Shown piece by piece: positions 1 through 7,931 of a stretch of DNA of 18,111 nucleotides (positions are counted from its first letter, which is position 1; each line of letters starts with the position of its first letter). Made by a program: the position numbers and the translations under genes. The notes beneath the pieces were generated by a model. That model did no database searches. It saw nothing but the letters and a program-made list of their open reading frames with translations, and was not told the DNA's origin. This DNA is from Bacillota bacterium (GTDB lineage Bacteria; Bacillota; Limnochordia; Darwinibacteriales; DTU012), in contig JAAYLQ010000155.1 of NCBI GenBank assembly GCA_012521805.1, positions 1 through 18,111 of the forward strand. The letters run 5' to 3'.

Positions 1-908
1 GCCAACTCATCCCTTAACTGGGCGCATTTCTGCTCCGCTCTATGGCGATCCCTGACTGCCTGCCCAATCCTGTTCTCAACCAGCTGCCTTTGTTCAGTAA
101 AATCGGGATCTAGGACAACTACATCACCAAGTTGTTTGATTCTACATAGAAGTTCTTCCCGCCTGATCACATCGGGTGCGCAGTTTTTAATCCGGAGATA
201 TCTTCTGTAAAGAGTTTCCAGTTCCTCAATTCTGCTGCTGAGGTTTTTCAATTCCTGTTTCTGAATCTGGTAACATCTCTCAAGCTCCTGCCATTCCCTA
301 CCCCACAGGATCTTACTCTGTTCTTCCTCTCGTGCTTGTTTATAGTTCTGGATTGCCTGGTTGAGGCTGCCGCGGCCGTTTTTCTGAGGAATGAACACTG
401 CCTTGCTGTCATGCTCAATTCTGGATAAAATCTGCTGTAGGCGATCAATTCCAGTGGCTGCTGAAAAAATGCTGAATCCCAAATCACCGCCGTCCTCCAA
501 CAGCTTCTGTCCGCCGTCCCGCAAACGCTGATGATCTAAGCCGAATAAGTTTTCAAATACAGTCTGATTAACGCTGGCGAGAAGCTGCTCCAAGATCCGG
601 TCATCTATTGGCTGTTCTGACTCAGCGTCAATCAGGGAGTTCTTTAATCTTTTCAGTCGAAACAGGGCTAAGCTCTGAGCTTGATTTTCCACTTCAATAC
701 CAATTTTCAATTTATTATTATCATGGATGAAATTATCGCCAGTCCGCATGGGAATTCCATATAAAGCACTGATTAAAGCTCTTAACGCCGAGCTTTTCCC
801 CGCTTCATTCGGTCCATAAATTATATGAAAATCCGGTTCTGCAGGCAGTGCAATCCGATAATCAGTAAATGGACCATAAGCGGCCAAATTAATTGCTCTA
901 AACCGCAC
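1..908 (-). CDS. yhaN: YhaN-family AAA ATPase, partial (C-terminal part outside window)
   Basis: This is the N-terminal 302 codons of a large SMC/Rad50-like ATPase; the rest lies beyond the left edge. I read the frame from 908 down to 1 without a stop. The protein opens with VRFRAINLAAYGPF, the usual start of YhaN-type AAA domains, and has a Walker A motif GPNEAGKSS at about residues 34-42. From about residue 175 it becomes rich in Glu, Gln, Arg and Lys, which fits the start of a long coiled coil. The start is GTG at 908, supported by a GAGGGG Shine-Dalgarno that overlaps the yhaO stop codon, with an 11 bp gap between the genes. In Bacillus subtilis YhaN pairs with the nuclease YhaO, as SbcC does with SbcD, so a role in DNA end processing or repair is inferred. 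SbcC is the alternative name; the N-terminus resembles YhaN more closely. Confidence 0.88.
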   Translation of the reverse strand, partial: MRFRAINLAAYGPFTDYRIALPAEPDFHIIYGPNEAGKSSALRALISALYGIPMRTGDNFIHDNNKLKIGIEVENQAQSLALFRLKRLKNSLIDAESEQPIDDRILEQLLASVNQTVFENLFGLDHQRLRDGGQKLLEDGGDLGFSIFSAATGIDRLQQILSRIEHDSKAVFIPQKNGRGSLNQAIQNYKQAREEEQSKILWGREWQELERCYQIQKQELKNLSSRIEELETLYRRYLRIKNCAPDVIRREELLCRIKQLGDVVVLDPDFTEQRQLVENRIGQAVRDRHRAEQKCAQLRDEL

Positions 909-919
909 AGCAATCCCCC

Positions 920-2176
920 TCAACTCACAAGCTCGTCTATAATCATTTTCTGGGCTTGAATCATAATCGCCCTCAGAAATTCGGAATCGTTAATGTTGAG
1001 TCCATCATCTCCAAAGACAGCTTCTTGTGGGATTAGATTATAAAATCCTTTGAGCTCAGCTGCTATCTCTGGACCAATAGTATCGTCCTCAGCAAGTTCT
1101 TTTAAGATTGCAAAGAAATTTTTAAGTGAAGGGTACTCTTCTAACAACCGGTGGATATCGGCTATCTGTCTTGTCTCAAAGAGTACTTTTTCGATCCAAA
1201 CACCGCCCCGGCTCACATCATTTACTGCTGCCCGGAGATTATAAATAAAGTGTTCCTTATCTTTCTGCAGCTGATGGTGAACAGCTGTTGCTCCCTGGAA
1301 GACAAACCGAACTGCATACAGCTTATCTCTGGAGATACTAATATGGCTGCGGAGCTGTTCAACCGCAGTATCAATTGCTTCCGCCGGTGTCTCAATCCCT
1401 CCGAGATTGACAGTGCATACCGCCCACTGCACCACGTCTAGCGGATGAAAATCGATCTGGGTTTGTCCACCACTCACTTCCACGTAAATACAGCCTTTAG
1501 CCCCTGCTTCCCGAACATGGCGGCCTTGAAGGTTTCCGGGAAAGACCACTAAAGGCTTTTCAGTTACAATCTCCCGCTGATGAATATGACCCAGTGCCCA
1601 ATAATCATACCCCCTATTAATCAGATTCTGCAGTGAGCATGGGGCGTAATGATCATGACCTGGGCGCCCATCAAGGGATGTATGGAGAATTCCAATGTTG
1701 TAAAACCCGGAGAGCGGATCTGGATAACGCTGTGAGATATCTTCGGTTACAGCCCTGGTTGGATAACTCCAACCGTGAAGGGCAACTCCTAATTCTTGAT
1801 CCACCAGTGTGTGGGGTTCACCACTGGAAAAGGTATGCACATTATCAGGTAGGCGGACACCCTTAGCGATCTCGCTCTGAGCGTCGTGGTTGCCCTGCAC
1901 CAGATAAACTTTGATACCAAACTCCCGCAGTTTACTCATTTGGTTGGCAAAAAACAATCCTGTTTGGTAATCGAGGAGATCACCATCATAGAGATCACCT
2001 GCCAGAATAAGGAAATTCACCCTTTTTTGAATACACAAATTAACTAAGTTGACAAAAGCTTTGCGGGTGGCACCGCGGATCTGTTCAACTGGCGCTCCCT
2101 CATAGCGCTCCAAACCCCGCAGAGGACTATCTAAATGCACATCTGCTGCATGCACGAACTTTATATCGATGTTCAT
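920..2176 (-). CDS. yhaO: YhaO/SbcD-type DNA repair exonuclease (metallophosphoesterase)
   Basis: This calcineurin-like metallophosphoesterase of 418 residues is the nuclease half of an Mre11/SbcD-like complex. All the metal-binding motifs are visible: DVH at 12-14, GDLYD at 60-64, GNHD at 95-98, a lone His at 165 in the ILHTS segment, and GHIH at 196-199. About 200 further residues follow, matching the length of YhaO. I chose ATG 2176 because the family normally begins only a few residues before the HAADxHLDSP motif and an AGGGAGG sequence precedes this ATG, although the spacing of 2 bases is short. An in-frame ATG at 2206 would add ten residues but has no good Shine-Dalgarno. yhaN follows 11 bp downstream, so the two are almost certainly co-transcribed and act as a complex on DNA ends. 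Confidence 0.9.
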   Translation of the reverse strand: MNIDIKFVHAADVHLDSPLRGLERYEGAPVEQIRGATRKAFVNLVNLCIQKRVNFLILAGDLYDGDLLDYQTGLFFANQMSKLREFGIKVYLVQGNHDAQSEIAKGVRLPDNVHTFSSGEPHTLVDQELGVALHGWSYPTRAVTEDISQRYPDPLSGFYNIGILHTSLDGRPGHDHYAPCSLQNLINRGYDYWALGHIHQREIVTEKPLVVFPGNLQGRHVREAGAKGCIYVEVSGGQTQIDFHPLDVVQWAVCTVNLGGIETPAEAIDTAVEQLRSHISISRDKLYAVRFVFQGATAVHHQLQKDKEHFIYNLRAAVNDVSRGGVWIEKVLFETRQIADIHRLLEEYPSLKNFFAILKELAEDDTIGPEIAAELKGFYNLIPQEAVFGDDGLNINDSEFLRAIMIQAQKMIIDELVS

Positions 2177-2254
2177 CGCCTCCCTGTATCCGTTCAACTT
2201 GATCATTTCAAGATAAAAGCCTGTAACCCTTTTACCACTCCAGCTTAGGGATGG

Positions 2255-2282
2255 CTACAAGGTGTTCCTAACAGCTTTGTAG
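2255..2282. promoter_or_regulatory. Imperfect palindrome in the divergent yhaO / flippase promoter region
   Basis: CTACAA at 2255-2260 is mirrored by TTGTAG at 2277-2282, with a second inner pair TGTT/AACA around a CCT centre. The right arm TTGTAG serves as the -35 of the proposed flippase promoter. The left arm read on the minus strand is also TTGTAG and faces yhaO. The symmetry and position fit an operator or a shared divergent promoter element, but no regulator is identified. Confidence 0.35.
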
Positions 2283-2305
2283 TATATGAAATGAGATGAT
2301 ACTAT
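2277..2305 (+). promoter_or_regulatory. Candidate sigma-A promoter of the flippase-like gene
   Basis: TTGTAG (2277-2282) is followed by 17 bp and then TACTAT (2300-2305). The -10 hexamer is preceded by TGA, giving an extended -10 arrangement. Transcription would begin near 2312, leaving an untranslated leader of roughly 18 bases that holds the GAGGG Shine-Dalgarno. This is a consensus match by eye. Confidence 0.45.
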
Positions 2306-2329
2306 ATCGTAAAAGAGGGATCAGTAATC

Positions 2330-3376
2330 GTGGAAAAGTCAGAAGCAAAACGCATTAAAATTTCATGGAAAGGGATTGCTTTTTTAGTAGCTGCAGCGGT
2401 AGTAACCATTATCGTGGTCTTTACTAAGCTCGCGGATCCGGAGCAGATCTGGGCAGTAATCGAAGATTATCCGACAAAATACCTGCTATTAGCGGTTGCT
2501 GCAATTGTTCTTGCCTGGTTGGTCGATGCGCTGCGGATCAAGATCGCTGTATCAACAACAGGATTTACCATTTCATATCCCCTCTTAGTAATAACAATGA
2601 TCGCAACCCATTTTCTTGGTTTAATCACCCCCTTCACTGCCACAGGGGTGCCATTTTTGATTTACATTCTCTACCGATGCAGATTAAGTGTCGGTCAAGC
2701 TGCAGGAATCGCATCCAGTGCCAGCCTTGGAGCTCAGGTAAGCCTAGTGATGCTGGTTTCTTTAATCTTAACCTTAATGACCAACATTCCTGAACAGATC
2801 GCTCCTTATTTTTCATATTTAAAGCTGATTGTGGCGCTCTATGGTATCGGGGTAATTGGTGCCATCTGTCTTTTATCCTATGGACATAAGTTCAGAAGTT
2901 TATTTGAACGTTTTACTAAATATCCAAATGTTTCCTTATGGTTTAATACGTTTGTTACCTCATTTCGTCAGATCTTTATTAAGCGCGGTATTTATTTTCT
3001 TGGCGTAATAATCTGCGGGTTTTGTCATTTTGCCCTGCTCTATCTAGCCGGATGCTTTTTATTGACTGGGCTGCAGGCAAATCCAAGCTTATCTTTTGAA
3101 AACTACAGCATTGCTGCGCTGCTGGGATTATCTCCATCTTTCACGCCTATCCCCGGCGGTGCAGGTATATCGGAAATATTTTCAGTATATATGCTGGATG
3201 ATACCTTTCCTGATGACCGCCTCGGAGCGTTTATCATCCTCTGGCGTTCGGTTATCTTTTATTTTCCAGCTGTCGCCGGCGGACTGGCCGCTGCGTACCT
3301 GATTCTAATCTGGAGCAAAAAACATGGTCCCAGACAAAAAATGGAAGTTCCAGGTAGTCAAAACCAGCTGGAATAG
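2330..3376 (+). CDS. Flippase-like integral membrane protein (LPG synthase TM / UPF0104 family)
   Basis: This 348-residue polytopic membrane protein belongs to the family of the lysylphosphatidylglycerol synthase transmembrane region (PF03706). Hydrophobic segments are visible at about 14-31, 48-66, 80-98, 120-145, 165-185, 217-245 and 298-325. The segment TPIPGGAGISE near residue 270 is the family's most conserved motif. A short charged tail ends the protein. There is no C-terminal aminoacyl-transferase domain, so this is not a full MprF; it may move a lipid or glycolipid across the membrane, but the substrate cannot be read from sequence. The start is GTG 2330 with GAGGG about ten bases upstream. 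It runs divergently from yhaO and lies 121 bp before the sigma factor gene on the same strand, with no clear terminator between them. Confidence 0.82.
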   Translation: MEKSEAKRIKISWKGIAFLVAAAVVTIIVVFTKLADPEQIWAVIEDYPTKYLLLAVAAIVLAWLVDALRIKIAVSTTGFTISYPLLVITMIATHFLGLITPFTATGVPFLIYILYRCRLSVGQAAGIASSASLGAQVSLVMLVSLILTLMTNIPEQIAPYFSYLKLIVALYGIGVIGAICLLSYGHKFRSLFERFTKYPNVSLWFNTFVTSFRQIFIKRGIYFLGVIICGFCHFALLYLAGCFLLTGLQANPSLSFENYSIAALLGLSPSFTPIPGGAGISEIFSVYMLDDTFPDDRLGAFIILWRSVIFYFPAVAGGLAAAYLILIWSKKHGPRQKMEVPGSQNQLE

Positions 3377-3422
3377 GCGCTTCCGAAAACTGACAGCTGT
3401 ATTGAACTATAATTCATGATAA

Positions 3423-3440
3423 GATTAATTAAAATTAATC
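3423..3440. promoter_or_regulatory. Perfect AT-rich 8+2+8 palindrome upstream of the ECF sigma gene
   Basis: GATTAATT, then AA, then AATTAATC form an exact inverted repeat lying 58 bp before the sigma factor start. A TATATA sequence at 3463-3468 downstream could be a -10 element, though no convincing -35 accompanies it. The palindrome could be an operator. It has no T-run placed to make it a terminator of the preceding gene. Confidence 0.35.
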
Positions 3441-3497
3441 AACTTTTTGGCTACTCATTGGATATATAAAGTGAAGTACTGAGGAGGGAGGCATCCG

Positions 3498-4055
3498 ATG
3501 GCAGTGAATGAATTCGAGCTGATCAGCAAAATCAAAGAAGGCGATCGCCACTCCATGTCGATCATTTTTCAAACCCATGTTGATGCAGCAGTACGGCTAG
3601 CCTATATGATTACTCAAGATTGGTCAACTGCCGAAGATGCAGTCCAAGAGGCGTTCATTCAAGCTTTTCGTTCAATCAAAACCTTTAAAGATGGGATGGC
3701 GTTTAAGCCTTGGTTTTCGCGGATCGTGATCAACAAATCCAAGCGGTTAAAGCAGAAATTCAGAGTTGATCCAGAGTATATCCCTAACAACGAGGTTAAC
3801 CCCCATCTCTCCCTTTCGCCGGAAGATCAGACTTTAGAAAATGAAAAAAGCAGCATCGTATATGATGCCATCAGGAAGTTGGATGAAAAGCACCGCCTTC
3901 CAATCGTCCTCAAGTACTTGAGTGGGCTGACTGAAAAGGAGATCGCAGAGGTACTCAAAATACCCCAATCCACAGTCAAATCACGCCTATACGTTGCCCG
4001 TCAAAAGCTGAAAGCCAGCTTGACGACAGTAGAAAGGGGTGAGCAGGGTGCTTGA
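3498..4055 (+). CDS. ECF-type RNA polymerase sigma factor
   Basis: This 185-residue protein has the two-domain layout of extracytoplasmic-function sigma factors. Region 2 covers about residues 25-90, with AEDAVQEAF (core-binding helix) and FKPWFSRIVIN (the -10 recognition helix). Region 4 covers about 120-172, with GLTEKEIAEVLKIPQSTVKSRL forming the -35-binding helix-turn-helix. The linker is about 30 residues and region 3 is missing, as expected. The ATG start is six bases after a very strong GGAGGGAGG Shine-Dalgarno. The stop codon overlaps the next gene, so translation of sigma and putative anti-sigma factor is probably coupled. ECF factors usually activate their own operon; a target promoter was not identified here. 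Confidence 0.95.
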   Translation: MAVNEFELISKIKEGDRHSMSIIFQTHVDAAVRLAYMITQDWSTAEDAVQEAFIQAFRSIKTFKDGMAFKPWFSRIVINKSKRLKQKFRVDPEYIPNNEVNPHLSLSPEDQTLENEKSSIVYDAIRKLDEKHRLPIVLKYLSGLTEKEIAEVLKIPQSTVKSRLYVARQKLKASLTTVERGEQGA

Positions 4056-4731
4056 AAACGGCAGATCCAGCGAACTGATCAGCGAACACGAGATTACTCA
4101 AGCCCTTGATCAGAATACCAAATGGCATGGTTCCAAGGAGCAGATGTGGTCTCAAATTGAGTCTAAACTAGAATCGAAATCCTGCAGCAGACAGCACCGC
4201 AGTTGGCTGACAGCAGCCGTGGCAGCTGCTATCTTGTTTTTAGTATTATTCAATCAGCATAACCTACCGCCACAAGAGCTGATGTCTGAACTAGATGTTC
4301 AGCCTGAATCTGCAGTTCAGCTTTTTTCAACCATGTCAGCGTTTGATGCCCAGACTATCAGTAAAGTTGCGGTTGCGATTGATCTGCCTGACACAGCAGC
4401 TGCCGGATCACAGCTGAACTTGAACCTAAGCCTGACAGCTCTTGAGGAGTTAACGTTTACATTGGAAAAACCTGTTGTCAGACTTCTGCGGACAGACAAC
4501 AATGGGTTGGTTACAATCATTTCCGAAACTACTATCGACAGCTGGCAGGGTAAAGTTTTAGACCAAAACACCCCATTATCCATCACCTCTATGCTTACCG
4601 CACCTCAAGATCCAGGTTCCTATCTTGTAGAAGTGAGCATTCCGGGAATGATTGATGGGCAGCCATACTTTTTTGGTGAAACTAAAGGCTTTAGTGTAAC
4701 TGAGAATCAGAGGAGGAATACCAATGAGTAG
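4048..4731 (+). CDS. Putative membrane anti-sigma factor, non-zinc-finger type
   Basis: This protein of about 227 residues has a short hydrophilic N-terminus of about 52 residues, one transmembrane helix at about 53-69, and an external part of about 155 residues rich in beta-type sequence ending in a Tyr- and Gly-containing segment. Position and topology make it the likely anti-sigma partner of the preceding ECF factor, holding it at the membrane. The HxxxCxxC motif of zinc-binding anti-sigma domains is absent, so either the fold is different or the protein is only an operon partner. I chose GTG 4048 because AAAGGGGTGA lies five bases before it and resembles the full anti-Shine-Dalgarno complement; GTG 4039 is an alternative. 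It overlaps the sigma gene by 8 bases and the SIMPL gene by 8 bases. Confidence 0.68.
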   Translation: MLENGRSSELISEHEITQALDQNTKWHGSKEQMWSQIESKLESKSCSRQHRSWLTAAVAAAILFLVLFNQHNLPPQELMSELDVQPESAVQLFSTMSAFDAQTISKVAVAIDLPDTAAAGSQLNLNLSLTALEELTFTLEKPVVRLLRTDNNGLVTIISETTIDSWQGKVLDQNTPLSITSMLTAPQDPGSYLVEVSIPGMIDGQPYFFGETKGFSVTENQRRNTNE

Positions 4732-5467
4732 AACAAATAAGGGTTTGTTAATAATTGGTTGTGTTATCTTTTTGCTGGTGGGCGTTATCAGCTTAACTGG
4801 GTTTTATCCCACTACTGCCGCTCAAACCACTGAACGCAGCGGCATAATCACTGTCAGCGGCGATGCGCTTGTCACTGCCGCACCTGACATTGCTTATATC
4901 ACCCTAGGAGTTGAAACCAGGGATCAATCAGCAGAAAATGCATCGGACCAAAATGCCGAAATTATGACTAATGTAATTAAAGCACTTAAGGATTTCGGGA
5001 TAACTGATCAAGAGATCACTACCAGCGGCTACTATATTTACAGCTATCAAGAAGCGGATCGCACCAGCGATCCAATCAAATACTACACTGTATATACTGT
5101 GCGCAATCAAGTTAATATCCAGACTACCAAGCTGGAAGATGTCGGTACGATCATTGATTTAGCAGTTAAAGCAGGAGCAAATCAAGTCCAGGGCATTACT
5201 TTTGACACCGTTAATAAAGCGGAGCTGCAGTTAAAAGCTTTACAAAATGCTGTTCGCCAGGCTCGGCAGAAAGCAGAAGCTGCTGCTGTAGGCGCCGGTG
5301 TCACAATTAAGGAAGTAGTATCTATTACTGAACAGAGCGATGCTTATGCTCCTTATACCGAAGCTTTAGCCTTTAGGGCAAGCGCGGCAGACGCAGCCAA
5401 AACTCCCATTACCCCAGGTGACGTTGAGATTAGGGCAAGGGTAGTTGTTGAGTATAAATTCCAATAG
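4724..5467 (+). CDS. SIMPL (DUF541/YggE-like) domain protein, membrane-anchored or secreted
   Basis: This 247-residue protein has an N-terminal hydrophobic segment (about 8-26) that acts as a signal peptide or anchor, followed by a single SIMPL/DUF541 domain from about 40 to the end. Characteristic features are the opening ITVSGDALVTAAPDIAYI, the central ITTSGYYIY, an Ala- and Gln-rich helix (ALQNAVRQARQKAEAAA) and the closing VEIRARVVVEYKF. The family has no established biochemical activity; the E. coli relative YggE has been linked to oxidative stress. An AGGAGG Shine-Dalgarno lies seven bases before the ATG and inside the end of the preceding gene. As the third gene of the ECF cassette it is a plausible target or sensor component of the same envelope response. 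Confidence 0.88.
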   Translation: MSRTNKGLLIIGCVIFLLVGVISLTGFYPTTAAQTTERSGIITVSGDALVTAAPDIAYITLGVETRDQSAENASDQNAEIMTNVIKALKDFGITDQEITTSGYYIYSYQEADRTSDPIKYYTVYTVRNQVNIQTTKLEDVGTIIDLAVKAGANQVQGITFDTVNKAELQLKALQNAVRQARQKAEAAAVGAGVTIKEVVSITEQSDAYAPYTEALAFRASAADAAKTPITPGDVEIRARVVVEYKFQ

Positions 5468-5478
5468 GTACCTGAACA

Positions 5479-5508
5479 AAAGACCAGCCGGAAAAATGGC
5501 TGGTCTTT
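5479..5508. terminator. Bidirectional rho-independent terminator
   Basis: An 11 bp perfect stem (AAAGACCAGCC with GGCTGGTCTTT) encloses the loop GGAAAAAT. A short T-rich tail follows on the plus strand and TTTT follows on the minus strand. It sits between the ends of the convergent SIMPL and asnS genes and can serve both. Confidence 0.88.
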
Positions 5509-5520
5509 CTGATCTTATGC

Positions 5521-6912
5521 TTAGAAATCAATATGTCCGACAGTGCGGGGAAACGGAATTACATCCCGGATATTAGTCATCCCGGTAAGATACATAATCG
5601 CCCTCTCAAATCCAAGGCCATAACCGGCATGTTTGTTGGTACCATACTTCCGGGTATCCAGATACCACCAGTAATCTTCTTCCGGCATATTAAGTTCTTT
5701 CATCCTTGCCAGGAGCTGATCATAGCGTTCCTCCCGCTGGCTGCCGCCGACTATCTCTCCGACGCCGGGTACGAGCAGATCCATTGCAGCAACAGTTTTC
5801 TGATCATAATTCAAGCGCATGTAAAACGCTTTAATATCCTTTGGATAATTAGTCACGAAAATTGGCTGCTTAAATACCTTTTCAGTCAGATAGCGCTCAT
5901 GCTCGGTTTGAAGGTCATGTCCCCACTCCACCGGATACTGAAACTTCTCCCCGGACTTCTGCAGTAGGTCTATTACCTCAGTATAGGTGATCCGTTTAAA
6001 GTCCGAGTTAAGCACGTTATCTAGGCGGGCTAGCAGTCCCTTATCTATAAATTTATTGAAGAACTCCATTTCTTCAGGAGCATGATCGAGGCAGTACTGA
6101 ATCAGGTACTTAATCATTTCCTCGGATAAATTCATAATATCTTCAAGATCTGCAAAAGCCATTTCCGGCTCAACCATCCAAAACTCCGCAGCATGGCGCG
6201 GGGTATTGGAATTCTCTGCCCGGAAAGTAGGACCAAATGTATAAACGTTGCGAAAAGCCATGGCATAGGTTTCTACCTGCAGTTGACCGCTGACAGTCAA
6301 ATTAGCGTCATGCTTAAAGAAGTCTTGGGTAAAATCCACATTTCCGTCTGCATCGCGAGGGATCCTGTCTAAATCCAAGGTGGTTACTCTGAACATTTCA
6401 CCGGCACCTTCAGCATCGCTGCTGGTGACGATTGGTGTATGGACATAGACAAAATTGCGCTCTTGGAAAAACTTATGAATTGCAAACGACGCTAACGAGC
6501 GCACCCGAAATACTGCCGAAAAAGTATTGGTGCGGGGGCGCAAATGGGCAATCGTCCTTAGATACTCAAAACTGTGGCGCTTTTTCTGCAGCGGATAATC
6601 ACTAGAAGCTGCACCTTCAATAATAATCTTATCCGCTTTCAATTCAAACGGCTGTTTTGCACCGGGACTTTCAACCAGTTTCCCCTCCGCAATAATGGCC
6701 GAGCTGATGTTGAGTTTGACTACTTCACTGAAGTTAGCTAGTGAATCATCAATCACAATCTGCAGATTTTTAAAAAAGGTACCGTCATTTAATTCAATAA
6801 AAGCAAAACTTTTGGAGTCCCTGATGGTGCGTACCCACCCAGAGACGCGAATTTCTTTGTTGATGTATGCCTCATGATTGTGAAATAGCTGTTTGATAGC
6901 AACTTGTTCCAC
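5521..6912 (-). CDS. asnS: Asparaginyl-tRNA synthetase
   Basis: This class IIb aminoacyl-tRNA synthetase of 463 residues charges tRNA-Asn in the cytoplasm. The N-terminal OB-fold that binds the anticodon is visible in IRVSGWVRTIRDSKSFAFIE. Motif 2 appears as TFRAENSNTPRH, and motif 3 as GYGLGFERAIMYLTG followed by IRDVIPFPR at the C-terminus. The segment MVEPEMAF and the short length separate it from bacterial AspRS, which carries an extra GAD domain. The start is GTG 6912, seven bases after AGGAGG; this gives the usual family length, whereas an upstream in-frame ATG at 6963 would overlap asnA and has no such support. It is the second gene of the asnA-asnS operon, 20 bp after asnA. Confidence 0.96.
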   Translation of the reverse strand: MEQVAIKQLFHNHEAYINKEIRVSGWVRTIRDSKSFAFIELNDGTFFKNLQIVIDDSLANFSEVVKLNISSAIIAEGKLVESPGAKQPFELKADKIIIEGAASSDYPLQKKRHSFEYLRTIAHLRPRTNTFSAVFRVRSLASFAIHKFFQERNFVYVHTPIVTSSDAEGAGEMFRVTTLDLDRIPRDADGNVDFTQDFFKHDANLTVSGQLQVETYAMAFRNVYTFGPTFRAENSNTPRHAAEFWMVEPEMAFADLEDIMNLSEEMIKYLIQYCLDHAPEEMEFFNKFIDKGLLARLDNVLNSDFKRITYTEVIDLLQKSGEKFQYPVEWGHDLQTEHERYLTEKVFKQPIFVTNYPKDIKAFYMRLNYDQKTVAAMDLLVPGVGEIVGGSQREERYDQLLARMKELNMPEEDYWWYLDTRKYGTNKHAGYGLGFERAIMYLTGMTNIRDVIPFPRTVGHIDF

Positions 6913-6932
6913 ACCAATTCCTCCTGCCTGAT

Positions 6933-7931
6933 TTAAAGTAAAAAGATGTTGTTTTCTCTGCACGTTTTAATAATATGCTCCGGCCAGACTGCCGCCTGTA
7001 CTTCGCCAATATGAATTTTTTCAAGAAAATACATGCATAACCGTGATTGACCAATCCCCCCGCCAATTGTCAGGGGTAGGTTTCCGGCTAACAGCTCCTT
7101 ATGAAATTTATATTCCGCCCAGTGTTCGCACCCAGCTGCTTTTAACTGCTTGAGCAGCGCTGCTTCATCAACTCGGATTCCCATCGATGACAGTTCAACC
7201 GCTTGTTCCAAGATCGGATGCCACACTAAGATATCACCATTGAGATTCCAGTCGTCATAATCAGGTGCGCGTCTGTCGTGCATAGTCCCTGATTTTAGTT
7301 TACCACCAATCTGGGTTAAGAAGACAGCCTTTTTATCTTTAGCGATCGCATGTTCCCGTGCCTTTGGATCCAGATCTGGATAGAGGTCCTCTAACTCTTG
7401 GGTTGTAATCACTGCCATCTGATCAGGCAGTTCCCACTCTAGTATTGGAAATGCTTCCTTGATCTCCTTTTCAGTCTCTTTTAAGCAAAAATAGATCTTA
7501 TTCACAATCTCAATCAAGAAATCTAAGTTGCGGTCCCGCTCAGTGATAATTCTTTCCCAATCCCATTGATCAACATAGAGCGAATGAAGATTGCCCAATT
7601 CTTCGTCGCGCCTGATTGCATTCATATCGGTATAGAGTCCTTCGCCCACGTTAAAATTATACTCCTTAAGGGCCATCCGCTTCCATTTAGCCAGCGAATG
7701 AACGATCTCGCATTTGCCGTTCATTGCAGGCACATCAAAGATAATTGGGCGTTCCACTCCAGTCAAATTATCGTTTAAACCTGAACTGTGAACAACAAAA
7801 AGCGGCGCTGAAACCCTAGTCAGATTTAACTGGCGAGCTAAAACCGCTTCAAAAAAATCTTTTAGTTTTTTGATTGCAACTTGTGTTTCCCTTAATGTAA
7901 GTTTACTGGTATAGGTTGTGGGAATAATCAA
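6933..7931 (-). CDS. asnA: Aspartate-ammonia ligase (AsnA-type asparagine synthetase)
   Basis: The 332-residue enzyme makes asparagine from aspartate, ammonia and ATP. It matches E. coli AsnA in length and in many conserved blocks: EIVHSLAKWKR, GEGLYTDMNA, YVDQWDWER, RAPDYDDWNLNGDILVW, ELSSMGIRVD and GGGIGQSRLCM. The fold is the catalytic core of the AspRS/AsnRS class, so it is a relative of its downstream neighbour. The start is TTG 7931, eight bases after AGGAGG; the first residues (MIIPTTYTSKLTLRETQ) fit the family. Together with asnS it feeds asparagine into protein synthesis. No T-box leader is visible in the 196 bp upstream, which is where such genes often carry one. Confidence 0.96.
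   Translation of the reverse strand: MIIPTTYTSKLTLRETQVAIKKLKDFFEAVLARQLNLTRVSAPLFVVHSSGLNDNLTGVERPIIFDVPAMNGKCEIVHSLAKWKRMALKEYNFNVGEGLYTDMNAIRRDEELGNLHSLYVDQWDWERIITERDRNLDFLIEIVNKIYFCLKETEKEIKEAFPILEWELPDQMAVITTQELEDLYPDLDPKAREHAIAKDKKAVFLTQIGGKLKSGTMHDRRAPDYDDWNLNGDILVWHPILEQAVELSSMGIRVDEAALLKQLKAAGCEHWAEYKFHKELLAGNLPLTIGGGIGQSRLCMYFLEKIHIGEVQAAVWPEHIIKTCRENNIFLL

Noticed and set aside
3349..3373. TTCCAG/CTGGAA inverted repeat at the end of the flippase gene
   Set aside because: It lies within the coding sequence and is not followed by a run of T, so it does not qualify as a terminator.
4751..4762. Lipobox-like IIGC near the N-terminus of the SIMPL protein
   Set aside because: The cysteine is at residue 13 with too short a hydrophobic stretch before it, and the hydrophobic segment continues after it, which fits a signal peptide or membrane anchor, not a lipoprotein.
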